Source: JAXDMU01 sp963762435 (GTDB lineage Bacteria > Pseudomonadota > Alphaproteobacteria > ATCC43930 > CGMCC-115725). Taken from it: DNA of 64,000 bases. Both the position numbers and the translations under genes were made by a program. Below are positions 1 through 9,795 of this stretch, piece by piece. The notes beneath the pieces are model-generated. The model was not told the DNA's origin, made no database searches, and was given only the letters and a program-made list of their open reading frames with translations. Position 1 is the first letter of the stretch. The number at the start of each line of letters is the position of its first letter. The DNA lies in assembly GCA_963762435.1 (NCBI GenBank), contig CAVXLN010000021.1, positions 62,001-126,000 on the forward strand. The letters run 5' to 3'.

Positions 1-819
1 GCCGGCATCTCGCTATCGACCACCTCGGTCGCGGTCGTCTATGCGGTCATGATCGAGACCGGCTTCAACCGGACCGAAATCGGCAAGATCATCCTCGCCG
101 CCTGCTTCGTGAATGATCTCGGCACCGTGCTGACGCTGGGCCTCGTCTATGCCCGCTATGATTGGCGGCTCGGGCTCTTCGCCGCGGCGACCATCATCGT
201 GCTCATCCTGCTCGCCAAGCTGGCACCGCGGCTGCTTCTGCTGCTCGGCAACCGCGTCAGCGAGCCGCAGACCAAGTTCGTGACGCTGGTTCTTCTATTC
301 CTGGGCGGCCTCGCCAGCGTCGCCGGCAGCGAGGCGGTGCTGCCGGCCTATCTTGTCGGCATGGTGCTGGCGCCCACCTTCCTCAAGGATCGCGAACTGC
401 CGAACCGCATGCGGATCGTCGCCTTCACGATCCTGACCCCGTTCTATTTCCTTAAGGCCGGATCGCTGGTCGAAATGCATGCCGTTGCAGCCTCAGCGGC
501 GCTCATCTTGCTCTTCCTGGCGGTCAAGATGGCGACCAAATTCGTGGGCATCCTGCCGCTCACCCGTTTCTTCGCCTTCGAGCGGCGCGAGGGCATGTAC
601 ACCACGCTCTTGATGTCGACCGGCCTCACTTTCGGCACCATTTCAGCACTGTTCGGCCTCAGCAACGGGATCATCGATCAGGGCCAGTACACGATCCTGG
701 TCACGGCGGTGATCGGCAGCGCCGTGGTGCCGACGCTGATCGCGCAGCGCTGGTTCCAGCCGGTGTTCCGGCCGATCATAGATCAAGATCTGGTTGGGTT
801 GAGTCGACCAAACCAGTGA
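1..819 (+). CDS. Cation:proton antiporter (CPA2/NapA-Kef type), 5'-truncated by window edge
   Basis: The frame is open from base 1, so the start lies outside the window; 272 residues remain. Hydrophobic helices fill the protein. The stretch around ACFVNDLGTVLTLGL carries an Asn-Asp pair like the ion-binding ND of electrogenic CPA2 exchangers, and repeated small-residue helices follow (for example GLASVAGSEAVLPAYLVG). It probably exchanges Na+ or K+ for protons across the inner membrane. No C-terminal TrkA-N/RCK domain is present; the protein ends soon after the last helix, which fits NapA/NhaS-like rather than KefB-like members. The family is clear, but the transported ion is not established. 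Confidence 0.82.
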   Translation, partial: AGISLSTTSVAVVYAVMIETGFNRTEIGKIILAACFVNDLGTVLTLGLVYARYDWRLGLFAAATIIVLILLAKLAPRLLLLLGNRVSEPQTKFVTLVLLFLGGLASVAGSEAVLPAYLVGMVLAPTFLKDRELPNRMRIVAFTILTPFYFLKAGSLVEMHAVAASAALILLFLAVKMATKFVGILPLTRFFAFERREGMYTTLLMSTGLTFGTISALFGLSNGIIDQGQYTILVTAVIGSAVVPTLIAQRWFQPVFRPIIDQDLVGLSRPNQ

Positions 820-879
820 ATCTCTGATCTGATTCAAATAGATAGAGCACGGAGGAAGCAGCCGGATAAGCCAGCCTGC

Positions 880-1134
880 TCAGCTGAATCCGATCCAGGC
901 GAGCGAGACCAGCAGCAAGGCGCCGATCAGAACAAGAGAAAACCGCTCGATCATCACGCCGAGCGGCTGCTTGTTGTCGTTAGCAGGGGTCACCCGCAAA
1001 CGATGGTCGAAATAGATGGCGGGATCGGACGGGCGAAGCGGTGGTTCGTCGCCCGTCCGATTTCCCGAGACGCGGTGGGTGTCTCTAGCCACGTTTGTCG
1101 ACGGCGACGTAATCGCGCCGATCGACACCGACAT
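880..1134 (-). CDS. Small hypothetical membrane protein downstream of gltA
   Basis: This short ORF reads toward the window start and overlaps the last 50 bases of gltA if the ATG at 1134 is used. The C-terminal half looks like protein: a hydrophilic stretch containing TPANDN, then MIERFSLVLIGALLLVSLAW, one clear transmembrane helix ending at the stop. A GTG at 993 would give a 37-residue product without the poorly convincing N-terminal part. Neither start has an obvious Shine-Dalgarno sequence. Short PANDN-containing membrane proteins are common in alphaproteobacteria, but I cannot name a family. Existence of the gene is moderately likely; function is unknown. Confidence 0.4.
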   Translation of the reverse strand: MSVSIGAITSPSTNVARDTHRVSGNRTGDEPPLRPSDPAIYFDHRLRVTPANDNKQPLGVMIERFSLVLIGALLLVSLAWIGFS

Positions 1135-2413
1135 AAAGCTGACGCGGGCGGCCGATCTTCTGGTTCACATCCGCGATCATCTCGTTCCACTGCGTGACCC
1201 AGCCGATCGTCCGCGCAACAGCGAACAGCACGGTGAACATCGGCAGCGGGAAGCCGATCGCCTTCAGGATGATGCCCGAATAGAAGTCGACGTTCGGATA
1301 GAGCTTCTTCTCGACGAAGTAATCGTCATGGAGTGCTATCCGCTCCAGCTCCATCGCCAGCTCCAGCAGATCGTCATTGACGCCGAGCTCGTTGAGCACG
1401 GCATGGCAGGTCTCGCGCATCACCTTGGCGCGCGGATCGAAGTTCCGATAGACGCGGTGGCCGAAGCCCATGAGCCGAAAGCTGTCGTTCTTGTCCTTGG
1501 CGCGCTTGATGTATTCGGGGATCCGGCTCTTGTGCCCGATCTCGTTCAGCTGCTTCAGCACGGCCTCGTTGGCACCGCCATGGGCGGGGCCCCAGAGCGA
1601 CGCAATGCCGGCGGCGATGCAGGCGAAGGGGTTGGCGCCCGACGAGCTGGCGAGACGCACCGTCGAGGTCGAGGCATTCTGCTCGTGATCGGCATGCAGG
1701 ATGAAGATCTTGTCCATGGCCTTCGCCAGGACCGGGCTCATCTGATATTCCTCGCACGGCACCGAGAAGCACATATGCAGGAAATTCTCGGCGAAGCTCA
1801 GGTTGTTCTTCGGATAAACGAAGGGCTGGCCGAGCGTGTATTTGTAGGCCATGGCCGCCATCGTCGGCATCTTGGCGATGAGCCGGATGGACGCGATCTC
1901 GCGCTGGCGCGGATCGTGGATGTCGGTCGAGTCATGATAGAAAGCGCTCAAGGCGCCGACCACGCCGCACATTACCGCCATCGGGTGCGCATCGCGCCGG
2001 AAGCCGCGATAGAAGGTGTTGAGCTGCTCATGCACCATCGTGTGCATGGTGATGTCATGCACGAATTTGGTCTTCTGATTGGCCGTCGGTAGCTCGCCGT
2101 TCAAGAGCAGATAGCAGACCTCCATGAAGTCGCTATGGTCGGCCAGCTGCTCGATCGGATAGCCGCGATAGAGCAGCACGCCCTCGTCGCCATCGATATA
2201 GGTGATCGCGGACTCGCAGGAGCCGGTCGCGGTGAAACCAGGATCGAAGGTGAAATAGCCGGTTTCCGCATAGAGCTTTCGGATATCGATCACCTTCGGA
2301 CCGACCGTACCGCTCATCAGCGGCAGGGTCACTTGCTTGCCGTTGGTGTTGTCGATCAGCGTGACCGTCTCTTTTGCCGCGTCCTTCCCGTCCGCGGTGG
2401 TGGAATTGGCCAT
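1085..2413 (-). CDS. gltA: Citrate synthase (type II, hexameric)
   Basis: This enzyme condenses acetyl-CoA with oxaloacetate to give citrate, the entry step of the TCA cycle. The 442 residues match the usual length of the NADH-sensitive bacterial type. Catalytic residues are visible: His278 in GPAHGGANEAV, His319 in MGFGHRVYRNFDPRAK and Asp376 in NVDFYSG. The N-terminal beta-rich domain of about 60 residues expected of gram-negative type II enzymes is present. The gene lies downstream of gltX on the same strand with a gap of about 100 bases, so it may have its own promoter there. The start at 2413 (MANSTTADGK) places the conserved N-terminal region correctly. Confidence 0.97.
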   Translation of the reverse strand: MANSTTADGKDAAKETVTLIDNTNGKQVTLPLMSGTVGPKVIDIRKLYAETGYFTFDPGFTATGSCESAITYIDGDEGVLLYRGYPIEQLADHSDFMEVCYLLLNGELPTANQKTKFVHDITMHTMVHEQLNTFYRGFRRDAHPMAVMCGVVGALSAFYHDSTDIHDPRQREIASIRLIAKMPTMAAMAYKYTLGQPFVYPKNNLSFAENFLHMCFSVPCEEYQMSPVLAKAMDKIFILHADHEQNASTSTVRLASSSGANPFACIAAGIASLWGPAHGGANEAVLKQLNEIGHKSRIPEYIKRAKDKNDSFRLMGFGHRVYRNFDPRAKVMRETCHAVLNELGVNDDLLELAMELERIALHDDYFVEKKLYPNVDFYSGIILKAIGFPLPMFTVLFAVARTIGWVTQWNEMIADVNQKIGRPRQLYVGVDRRDYVAVDKRG

Positions 2414-2517
2414 CTGGAATGCTCCATAGAGGGGTGTGTAACGGCGCTCTCAAAGCGCGTCGAGAGCACCATATGCTGCTCTGCACAGCATGGCAAATAG
2501 CGCGTATTGCGCTGCGG

Positions 2518-3930
2518 TCAAGCGTCCTTTGCCGCGCTGAAATCCCGCATCCGGTCGATCAATTCCTCGCGTTCCAGCACGCGCAACACCTCGAAGATGG
2601 GCGGCGAAACGGTCGAGCCGGTCAGGGCCGCGCGCAAGGGCTGTGCGACCTGGCCGAGCTTCACGCCGGCGCCGTCGGCGAAGCCGCGCACTGCCGCCTC
2701 GAGCGGAGCGTCGTTCCAATCGTTGACGCTTATGAGAGCGGTCGAGAGATCGCCGATGAGCCGCTTCGCCTCGGGTGTCGCCAATGCCGCCGCCTTCTCG
2801 TCGAGCTTGAGAGGTCGCACCGCAACATAGAAGCGGGAACTCTGGGCCAGCTCGACCAGCGTCTTGGCCCGCGCCTTGAGCCCGGGCATGCCGGCCAGGA
2901 GCCGCGCTTCGGCCGCTTGCGTGATCGAAGCGCCGGTCAGCGTCTCGAGCTGCGGCAGGATCAGCCGGACCAGCCGCGCATCGTCCGCTCCGCGGATGTA
3001 ATTGCCGTTGAGATTCTCCATCTTGGCGAAGTCGAGCCGCGAGGGCGAACGGCCGATGCCGGGCAGATCGAACCATTCGATCGCCTCGGCAGTCGAGATG
3101 ATCTCGTCATCGCCATGCGCCCAGCCCAACCGCAGGAGATAGTTCCGCAAAGTCTCGGGCAGATAGCCCATGTCGCGATAGGCCTCGACGCCAAGCGCGC
3201 CATGCCGCTTCGAGAGCTTGGCGCCGTCGGGGCCATGGATCAGCGGCAGATGGCTGAAATGCGGCACCTCCCAGCCCAAGGCGCGATAGATCTGGGTCTG
3301 GCGGAACGCGTTGGTCAGATGGTCGTCGCCGCGGATGACATGGGTGATGCCCATATCATGGTCATCCACCACGACCGACAGCATATAGGTCGGCGTGCCG
3401 TCGCCGCGCAGCAGGATCAGATCGTCCATCTGCTCGTTCGAGACCCGGATCTCGCCCTGCACGCCATCTTCGATCACCGTGTCGCCGGTCTGCGGCGCCC
3501 GGAGGCGGATTGCCGGCGCCACGCCGGCCGGCGCCTCGGCCGGATCGCGGTCGCGCCAGGTGCCGTCATAGCGCATCGGCTTGCCCTCGGCCTTCTGCCG
3601 CGCACGCATCGCCTCGAGCTCGGCCGGCGTGCACTAGCAGCGATAGGCGGTGCCGGCCGCGAGCATGGTCTCGACCACCTCGGCGTGGCGTGGCAGCCGC
3701 TCGGACTGCATGACGATCTCGCCGTCCCAATCGAGCTCCAGCCATTTGAGCCCGTCGATGATCGCCGCGATCGCTTCCTTGGTCGAGCGCGCGCGGTCGG
3801 TGTCCTCGATCCTGAGCTTGTAGGTGCCGCCATGATGGCGCGCGAACAGCCAGTTGAAGAGCGCAGTGCGGGCACCGCCGATATGGAGATAACCGGTCGG
3901 CGAGGGGGCGAAGCGGACGATGGGCGGCAT
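2518..3930 (-). CDS. gltX: Glutamyl-tRNA synthetase, interrupted by an in-frame TAG
   Basis: This class I synthetase charges tRNA-Glu. The HIGH signature appears as SPTGYLHIGGAR near residue 20, and the KMSKS-like loop as AKLSKRHG. The reading frame is continuous from ATG 3930 (MPPIVRF) to the stop at 2518, about 470 codons as expected, except that codon 99 (bases 3634-3636) is TAG. It falls in GTAYRC*CTPAEL, where the family normally has Tyr or another residue between the cysteines, so one base change from TAC/TAT explains it. Either the base is wrong, or the gene is broken and a second GltX elsewhere supports growth; many alphaproteobacteria carry two. The downstream part could restart at the Met at 3609 but would lack the HIGH motif. 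Confidence 0.9.
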
Positions 3931-4137
3931 GGGGTGACGAGGCTCTGGAGGAGGGGGCGGATCTCGTAGCACAGAAGCGGCGCGCGGTCGCGCTTAGCCT
4001 GATGCGGCTGCCAGCAGGCGGCGCATGGCGTCGATGAATGGGGCGTTGCCCGGGGGCCGAGCCATTTGGTTGCATCGCCGCTCGGTATCATGCCATGTTT
4101 CGCAATCGACGGTTGGAGTGTCGCTGGAACTTTCTTC

Positions 4138-6321
4138 ATGGTCGAGGCCGTTCTTCGTGTTGCAGCACCACGCCGGCTCGATCTCGGCGCCGTGCTCGCG
4201 GCGGAGCGGGAGCGCTGGCTGCTTTGGCTGCCGGTGGGATTCGGCACTGGTATCGCGCTCTATTTCTCGCTCGAGACTGAGCCCTGGCCGTATTTCGGCG
4301 CGATCGTCACTGCCTTCCTGTTGATCCTGGCCTTCGCCGCGCGGCGCAGCCCGCGGGCAGGGGCGGCGATGGTGGCCGCGGCAGCGCTCGCCGGGGCTGC
4401 GATCATGGCGGGATTTGCCGCTGCCCAGTTGCAGACGGCGCGGACCGACACGCGCATGATCGACCATCCGCTGGGCGCCGTCGCCGTCGCCGGCAAGGTC
4501 GCCGATATCGAGACGCTGCCGGAAGGGACGCGCGTCACGCTGGCGCCCGACAGCATCGCGCATCTCGATCCGGGCGCCTTGCCGCGCCTCATTCGCATCA
4601 AGCTGCGCGGCACGCCGCCACCGCTTGGCATCGGCGATCATCTGAGCGTCACGGCCGAGCTTATGCCGCCGGCCGGGCCGGCCTATCCGGGCGGCTTCGA
4701 TTTCCAGCGCCAGGCTTGGTTCCGAGGGCTTGGTGCTGTCGGCTACGCCCTCGGCAAGCCGGCGGTGCAGCCAGGGGCGGCGGGTGGGCTGTCCGGCCGG
4801 CTCCGCGCCTTTCGCGCCGCGCTTGCCGACCGCATCCGCACGGCCTTGCCGGGGCCGAGCGGCAGTATTGCCGCTGCTCTCATCACCGGCGAGCGCGGCG
4901 CCATCCCGAGCGAGATCAATCAGGATTATCGGGATTCGGGCCTTGCCCATCTCCTCGTCATCGCCGGGCTTCATATGACGCTGGTCTCGGGCTTCGTGTT
5001 CTTCGCCGTGCGCGGCCTGCTGGCGCTCATCCCAGCCGTGGCGCTGCGCTTTCCGATCAAGAAATGGGCGGCGGGGGCTGCCCTCGCCGCCGCCACCTTC
5101 TATCTCATCGTCTCCGGTGCCGCCGTGCCGACCGAGCGCGCCTATGTCATGGTCGCGTTCGGCCTCGGCGCGATCATGCTCGACCGGCTCAATGTCTCGA
5201 TGGTGACAGTCGCCTGGGCGGCAGGCCTGGTGCTCGCGATCGATCCTTCGGCCTTGCTGGGCGTCAGCTTCCAGATGTCCTTCGCCGCGGTGGTCGGCCT
5301 CATCGCCTTCTATGAAAGTGCCGGGCCTTATCTGTCGGCGCTGCGCCAGGATCGCGGCACGCTCGGCCATGCACTGCTGCATCTCCTCGGCATCGGCCTC
5401 ACGACCCTCGTCGCGACGCTCGCCACCGCGACCTTCTCGATCTATCATTTCAACCGCTTCGCGGTGTTCTCCCTGATCGCCAATCTGGTCGCTGTGCCGC
5501 TGGCGGGCTTCTGGGTGATGCCCTGGGCCGTGGCCTCCTGCCTGCTGATGCCGTTCGGGCTCGAGGCGCTCGGCCTCACACCGATGGGCTGGGGGCTCGA
5601 TGCGATCGAATGGGTGGCACACTGGACATCCAGCCTGCCTTACGCCGTGCTCGATCTGCCCTCGATGCCGGATTGGGGCCTGGTATCCGCCTCGCTCGGC
5701 GGGTTGTGGCTGGCGCTTTGGCGCACGCGCTGGCGCTACGCCGGTCTCGCTTTCATTCTCTTGGGTGCCATCAGCCCGGCGACCGTGACGCCGCCCGACA
5801 TCTTGGCGGACGAGGAGGGCAGGCTGCTCGCGATCCGCTCCGAGACCGGTGGCTATCTTCTGTCATCCGACAAGGCGGACAAGATCGCGGCCGAAAGCTG
5901 GCTCCGCGCCGCTGGCGGGGTCGCGCGCGGCGCTCTGCCGGCACCGGGCGAGGCGGCAGAGCAGGGCGCTCTACGCTGCGATCCGCTGGGCTGCCTCTGG
6001 CATCACGGCCGGCATCTGGTGGCGCTGGTGCGCGAGGCCGCCGCCCTGCCGGAGGATTGCCGCACCGCCGATGTCGTCGTGGCGCTGTTGCCGGTCCGGC
6101 GCGGCTGTCGGGCAACGGCCCTTGTCGTCGACCGCACAGATCTCCGCCGCGGCGGCGCGGTGGCGATCCGGCTCGGCGACGCGATCATCCTCGATCGTGC
6201 CAATGACCGGCGGGGCGCGCGACCCTGGGTGCTGAAGCTCGGGCCCCGGATCAGCAACACGATCGCCAATGCGGGGAGCGAGGAGACGCCTCCGCCAACG
6301 GAGGCGCCGCCCGATCAGTAG
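4138..6321 (+). CDS. comEC: ComEC/Rec2-family DNA uptake channel protein
   Basis: This is an inner-membrane protein of natural transformation that would carry single-stranded DNA into the cytoplasm. The order is an N-terminal pair of helices, a soluble DUF4131-like region, then the Competence domain with many helices starting around the motif GERGAIPSEINQDYRDSGLAHLLVIAGLH, whose core LAHLLVIAGLH is typical of the family. The C-terminal region after about residue 560 resembles the usual metallo-beta-lactamase-like tail, but I see no HxHxDH metal motif, so nuclease activity is unlikely. The frame extends up to an ATG at 4066; the ATG at 4138 (MVEAVLRV) is a more natural start. It diverges from gltX and its end overlaps the lexA end by 7 bases. 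Confidence 0.88.
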   Translation: MVEAVLRVAAPRRLDLGAVLAAERERWLLWLPVGFGTGIALYFSLETEPWPYFGAIVTAFLLILAFAARRSPRAGAAMVAAAALAGAAIMAGFAAAQLQTARTDTRMIDHPLGAVAVAGKVADIETLPEGTRVTLAPDSIAHLDPGALPRLIRIKLRGTPPPLGIGDHLSVTAELMPPAGPAYPGGFDFQRQAWFRGLGAVGYALGKPAVQPGAAGGLSGRLRAFRAALADRIRTALPGPSGSIAAALITGERGAIPSEINQDYRDSGLAHLLVIAGLHMTLVSGFVFFAVRGLLALIPAVALRFPIKKWAAGAALAAATFYLIVSGAAVPTERAYVMVAFGLGAIMLDRLNVSMVTVAWAAGLVLAIDPSALLGVSFQMSFAAVVGLIAFYESAGPYLSALRQDRGTLGHALLHLLGIGLTTLVATLATATFSIYHFNRFAVFSLIANLVAVPLAGFWVMPWAVASCLLMPFGLEALGLTPMGWGLDAIEWVAHWTSSLPYAVLDLPSMPDWGLVSASLGGLWLALWRTRWRYAGLAFILLGAISPATVTPPDILADEEGRLLAIRSETGGYLLSSDKADKIAAESWLRAAGGVARGALPAPGEAAEQGALRCDPLGCLWHHGRHLVALVREAAALPEDCRTADVVVALLPVRRGCRATALVVDRTDLRRGGAVAIRLGDAIILDRANDRRGARPWVLKLGPRISNTIANAGSEETPPPTEAPPDQ

Positions 6322-7058
6322 CGGCGCAGCAGCCCGACCAGCCTGCCCTGGACGCGCACCCGGTCCGGCCCGAAGATCCGCGTCTCATAGGCCTTGTTGG
6401 CCGGCTCTAGCGCGATCGAGGCGCCCTTGCGCCGAAGCCGTTTGAGCGTGACCTCGGCTTCATCGATGAGGGCCACCACGATGGCGCCGTTCTCGGCCGT
6501 ATCGCAGCGCTGGATCACCACCGTGTCGCCATCGAGCACGCCGGCATCGATCATGCTGTCGCCCGCGACCTCGAGCGTATAGTGCTCTGCCGCACCCGCC
6601 AGCATGCTGGCCGGCACGCCGACCATGTTCGAGGTGTCGCGCAGCGCCTCGATCGGGGTGCCGGCGGCGATGCGGCCATAGAGCGGCAGCTGTACCGCCT
6701 CGGCCTCGACAGGCGCCGCCGTGCCGGGCAATGCCGATTTGAAATCGCCGCGGATCACGGTCGGCGAAAACTTGCTGGCCGCCGTGGCCGCTGCTGCCGC
6801 CGCCTTGTTCTTGGCGGACGCCAGCCCCGGCGGCGCAATGCTGCCGTCGGGTAGCCGGATCACCTCCAGCGCCCGCGCCCGGTGGGCGAGGCGCCGGATG
6901 AAGCCGCGCTCCTCCAACCCGCTGATTAGGCGATGAATGCCTGATTTGGATCGAAGGTTGAGCGCATCCTTCATCTCCTCGAACGACGGCGAGACACCGC
7001 CTTCGCTCAGTCGTTGGGCGATGAAGATCAAGAGCTCATGCTGCTTCTTCGTTAGCAT
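6315..7058 (-). CDS. lexA: LexA repressor, SOS regulator and self-cleaving protease
   Basis: LexA represses DNA-damage genes and cleaves itself when RecA is activated. The 247-residue protein starts MLTKKQHELLIFI, the standard LexA N-terminus with a winged helix-turn-helix. An Ala/Gly-rich linker of about 40 residues follows, then the S24 peptidase domain. The Ala-Gly cleavage site is at about residues 132-133 (GRIAAGTPIE), the catalytic Ser is Ser168 in GDSMID and the general base is Lys206 in VTLKRL. The start at 7058 is chosen over an upstream in-frame Met because of this N-terminus and a GAGG sequence 10 bases upstream. SOS boxes just upstream indicate autoregulation. Confidence 0.97.
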   Translation of the reverse strand: MLTKKQHELLIFIAQRLSEGGVSPSFEEMKDALNLRSKSGIHRLISGLEERGFIRRLAHRARALEVIRLPDGSIAPPGLASAKNKAAAAAATAASKFSPTVIRGDFKSALPGTAAPVEAEAVQLPLYGRIAAGTPIEALRDTSNMVGVPASMLAGAAEHYTLEVAGDSMIDAGVLDGDTVVIQRCDTAENGAIVVALIDEAEVTLKRLRRKGASIALEPANKAYETRIFGPDRVRVQGRLVGLLRRY

Positions 7059-7121
7059 CTCTGCCGTTCCTCGAAAGGGCCATCCGTTGGTATTTTGGAA
7101 CAAAACCAAAACATGAAAAAT

Positions 7122-7136
7122 GTTCTAGTTTGGTTC
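7122..7136. promoter_or_regulatory. LexA operator (SOS box, GTTC-N7-GTTC)
   Basis: The site reads GTTCTAGTTTGGTTC and is an exact match to the alphaproteobacterial LexA consensus GTTC-N7-GTTC. It lies 64-78 bases upstream of the lexA start codon, where it would let LexA repress its own transcription. An imperfect second site is at 7098-7112 (GAAC-N7-AAAC on the plus strand), on the opposite strand and 9 bases away. Confidence 0.85.
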
Positions 7137-7175
7137 CGAACCACCGTCAAGCGCTTTACTGAACCGGGTGCGAAA

Positions 7176-8371
7176 CTAGAGGCCGAGCAGGATGATCCGG
7201 ATGGCGCCGCCTGCAGGCACGGGCTCGGCCCGGGGTGGACGTATGATAAGCGCGTCTGCGGCCGCAAGCGATGACATCATTGAGGAATCCTGCTTGCCGA
7301 AAGGCGTTGCCACGAGATTGCCCGCCTCGTCGGTGGCAAGCCTGGCCCGGAGGTAATCCTGCCTGCCGTCGTTCTCTTTGAGGTCGGCCCCGGCCAAAGC
7401 CGCGCAACTCGGCGGCGGATCGCCCGGCAGCCCTTGCAGTTTTTCCAGCGCCGGCACCAGGAAGAGGAGCCCGCAAACAATCGTCGAGACCGGGTTGCCG
7501 GGCATGCCTATCATCGGCGTCGAGCCAATTCGTCCATACATCAGCGGCTTGCCCGGCCGCATCGCGATCTTCCAGAAATCGACCGCGAGCCCGACATCGC
7601 CCAAGGCCGCGCGCACGAGATCATGCTCGCCCACTGACGCGCCGCCGATCGTCACCAGGAAATCCGCCCCCACCGCACCGGCCGCCATGGTCTGGAGCGC
7701 CGTCGCATTGTCGGGTCCGATGCCGAGCTGGATCGGAATGCCGCCGGCGGCCGCCACGAGGGCGCCGACCGACGTGCCGTTGGAGCTGACGATCTGGTTC
7801 GGCCCGATCGGATCGCCCGGCAGCGCCACCTCGTCGCCGGTCGGCAGGATCGCCACCCGCGGCCGCCGATGCACCATCAGCCAAGGCCGGTTCATGGCGG
7901 CGGCAAGGCCGAGATGGCGGGCGGTGAGGCGGGTGCCTTTCCGGATCCCGATCCCGCCTTCGACGAAATCGATCCCGGCGCCGCGGATATGCTGGCCCGG
8001 CTCGACGCGATCGAGTGCCGTGACCTCAGCGCCTTCGGCCTTGGTGTCCTCCTGGATGAGCACGGCATCCGCACCCGCCGGCACGGGTGCTCCGGTGAAG
8101 ATGCGCACGGTTTCGCCGGGACCCACGGTGCCTTCATGCCGCCCGCCGGCCGGCACCGAGCCCACGAGCTTGAGTGTCGCCGGGATGGTCTTGAGATCGG
8201 CCGCGCGCACGGCATAGCCATCCATGGCCGACACATCGAAAGGCGGCTGAGTCCGGCGGGCGGCGAGATCCTCGGCCAGCACGCGGCCATACCCTTCGGC
8301 AAGCGGCACCAGCTCGGGCGCCAGCGGTGTCAGCCCGCTCACGATACGGGCGAGCGCCTCCTCGACCGGGA

Positions 8372-8375
<4 letters not shown>
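7176..8375 (-). CDS. moeA: Molybdopterin molybdotransferase MoeA
   Basis: MoeA inserts molybdate into adenylylated molybdopterin to form the molybdenum cofactor. The protein has 399 residues, the usual length. It begins MIPVEEALARIVSGL and carries PFDVSAMDGYAVRA, the family signature near residue 50. The MoCF-binding domain follows with ILPTGDEVALPGD, GASVGEHDLV and GMPGNPVSTIV. Its start overlaps the moaC stop by 4 bases, so the two cofactor genes are translationally coupled and are probably transcribed with trpC upstream. Confidence 0.95.
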
Positions 8376-8847
<472 letters not shown>

Positions 8848-8851
<4 letters not shown>

Positions 8852-9645
8852 GCCGCATTGCCCAGAAGCGCCCGCGTCGCCGCGGCCACATCCGCCTGCC
8901 GCATCAGCAATTCGCCGACGAGGAAGCAAGACGCCCCGGCCACACGCATGCGCTTGAGGTCGGCATGGCTTTTGAGCCCGCTCTCGCTGACCGCGAGCCG
9001 ATCCGCCGGCAGCGATCCCATGAGCTCAACCGTGGTCTCAATATCGGTCTTCAAGGTTTTGAGATTACGGTTATTGACGCCGATGAGCGGGGTCTTGAGC
9101 CGAAGCGAGCGCTCGAGCTCCGGCCGGTCATGCACCTCGACGAGCACGTCGAGGTCGAGCTCGTGGGCCGCGGCTTCGAGCTCGGCGGCCTGGCCGTCGC
9201 CGAGTGCTGCCATGATGAGGAGGATGCAGTCCGCCCCCATCGCCCGCGCCTCGGCCATTTGATAGGGATCGATCATGAAATCCTTGCGCAGTACGGGCAG
9301 TTCGACTGCCGCGCGCGCCGCCCGCAGATGCTCCGGCGTGCCCTGGAAATAGGGAAAGTCGGTCAGCACCGAGAGGCACGAGGCGCCGGCCGATTGATAG
9401 GCCAGGGCAAGTTCCGGCGGATCGAAATCCGGCCGGATGAGCCCGCCGCTGGGCGATGCTTTCTTGATCTCGGCGATCAGGCCGAAACGGCCCGCCTTGA
9501 CCGCGCGCTTCAGCGCCGCGATGAAGCCGCGCGGCGGCGGTGCGGCGCGCGCTGCCCGGTCGACCGCATCGATCGGATGCCGCGCCCGCACGATCGCCAG
9601 ATCCCGGCGCTTCTGCCCAATGATCTCGGCCAGGATATCGGTCAT
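8848..9645 (-). CDS. trpC: Indole-3-glycerol-phosphate synthase
   Basis: TrpC closes the indole ring in tryptophan biosynthesis, converting CdRP to indole-3-glycerol phosphate. The 265-residue TIM barrel carries LIAEIKKASPSGG with the substrate lysine, VLRKDFMIDPYQ and the phosphate-binding region near IGVNNRNLKTL. It is a stand-alone enzyme, not fused to TrpF. It lies about 150 bases downstream of trpD, with a repeat element in the gap, and its stop overlaps moaC. Confidence 0.97.
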
Positions 9646-9656
9646 GTCGCTTCATC

Positions 9657-9793
9657 TTCTCCTCTCCGCCCTCTGAGGGCGGAGAGGCTGGGTGAGGTGG
9701 GGGCTGTTTCAGCGTGAACCATATCGCAATCCATAAACCTCGCGCTCTCCAACCTCACCCAGCCTCTCCCCCTCCATGAGGCGGAGAGGAGCT
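9657..9793. repeat. REP-like inverted repeat doublet between trpD and trpC
   Basis: Two hairpins face each other here. The first (9661-9687) has 13-base complementary arms CCTCTCCGCCCTC and GAGGGCGGAGAGG. The second (9763-9789) has 12-base arms with one mismatch. Outside these, GAGAGGCTGGGTGAGGT (from 9682) and ACCTCACCCAGCCTCTC (from 9752) are perfect inverted copies. The element lies inside the trp transcript and could modulate mRNA stability or termination between trpD and trpC. A related element lies at 32458-32525. Confidence 0.75.
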
Positions 9794-9795
9794 TT

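Noticed and set aside
3634..3636. Recoding of TAG as an amino acid in gltX
   Set aside because: No pyrrolysine machinery or other recoding signal was seen, and no other gene in the window has an internal TAG.
2374..3969. 531-codon plus-strand open frame over gltX
   Set aside because: Antisense to gltX, with no recognisable domain; its openness reflects high GC.
3994..5622. 542-codon minus-strand open frame over comEC
   Set aside because: Composition is Arg/Asp/Gly/His-rich antisense noise; comEC on the plus strand has clear membrane topology and family motifs.
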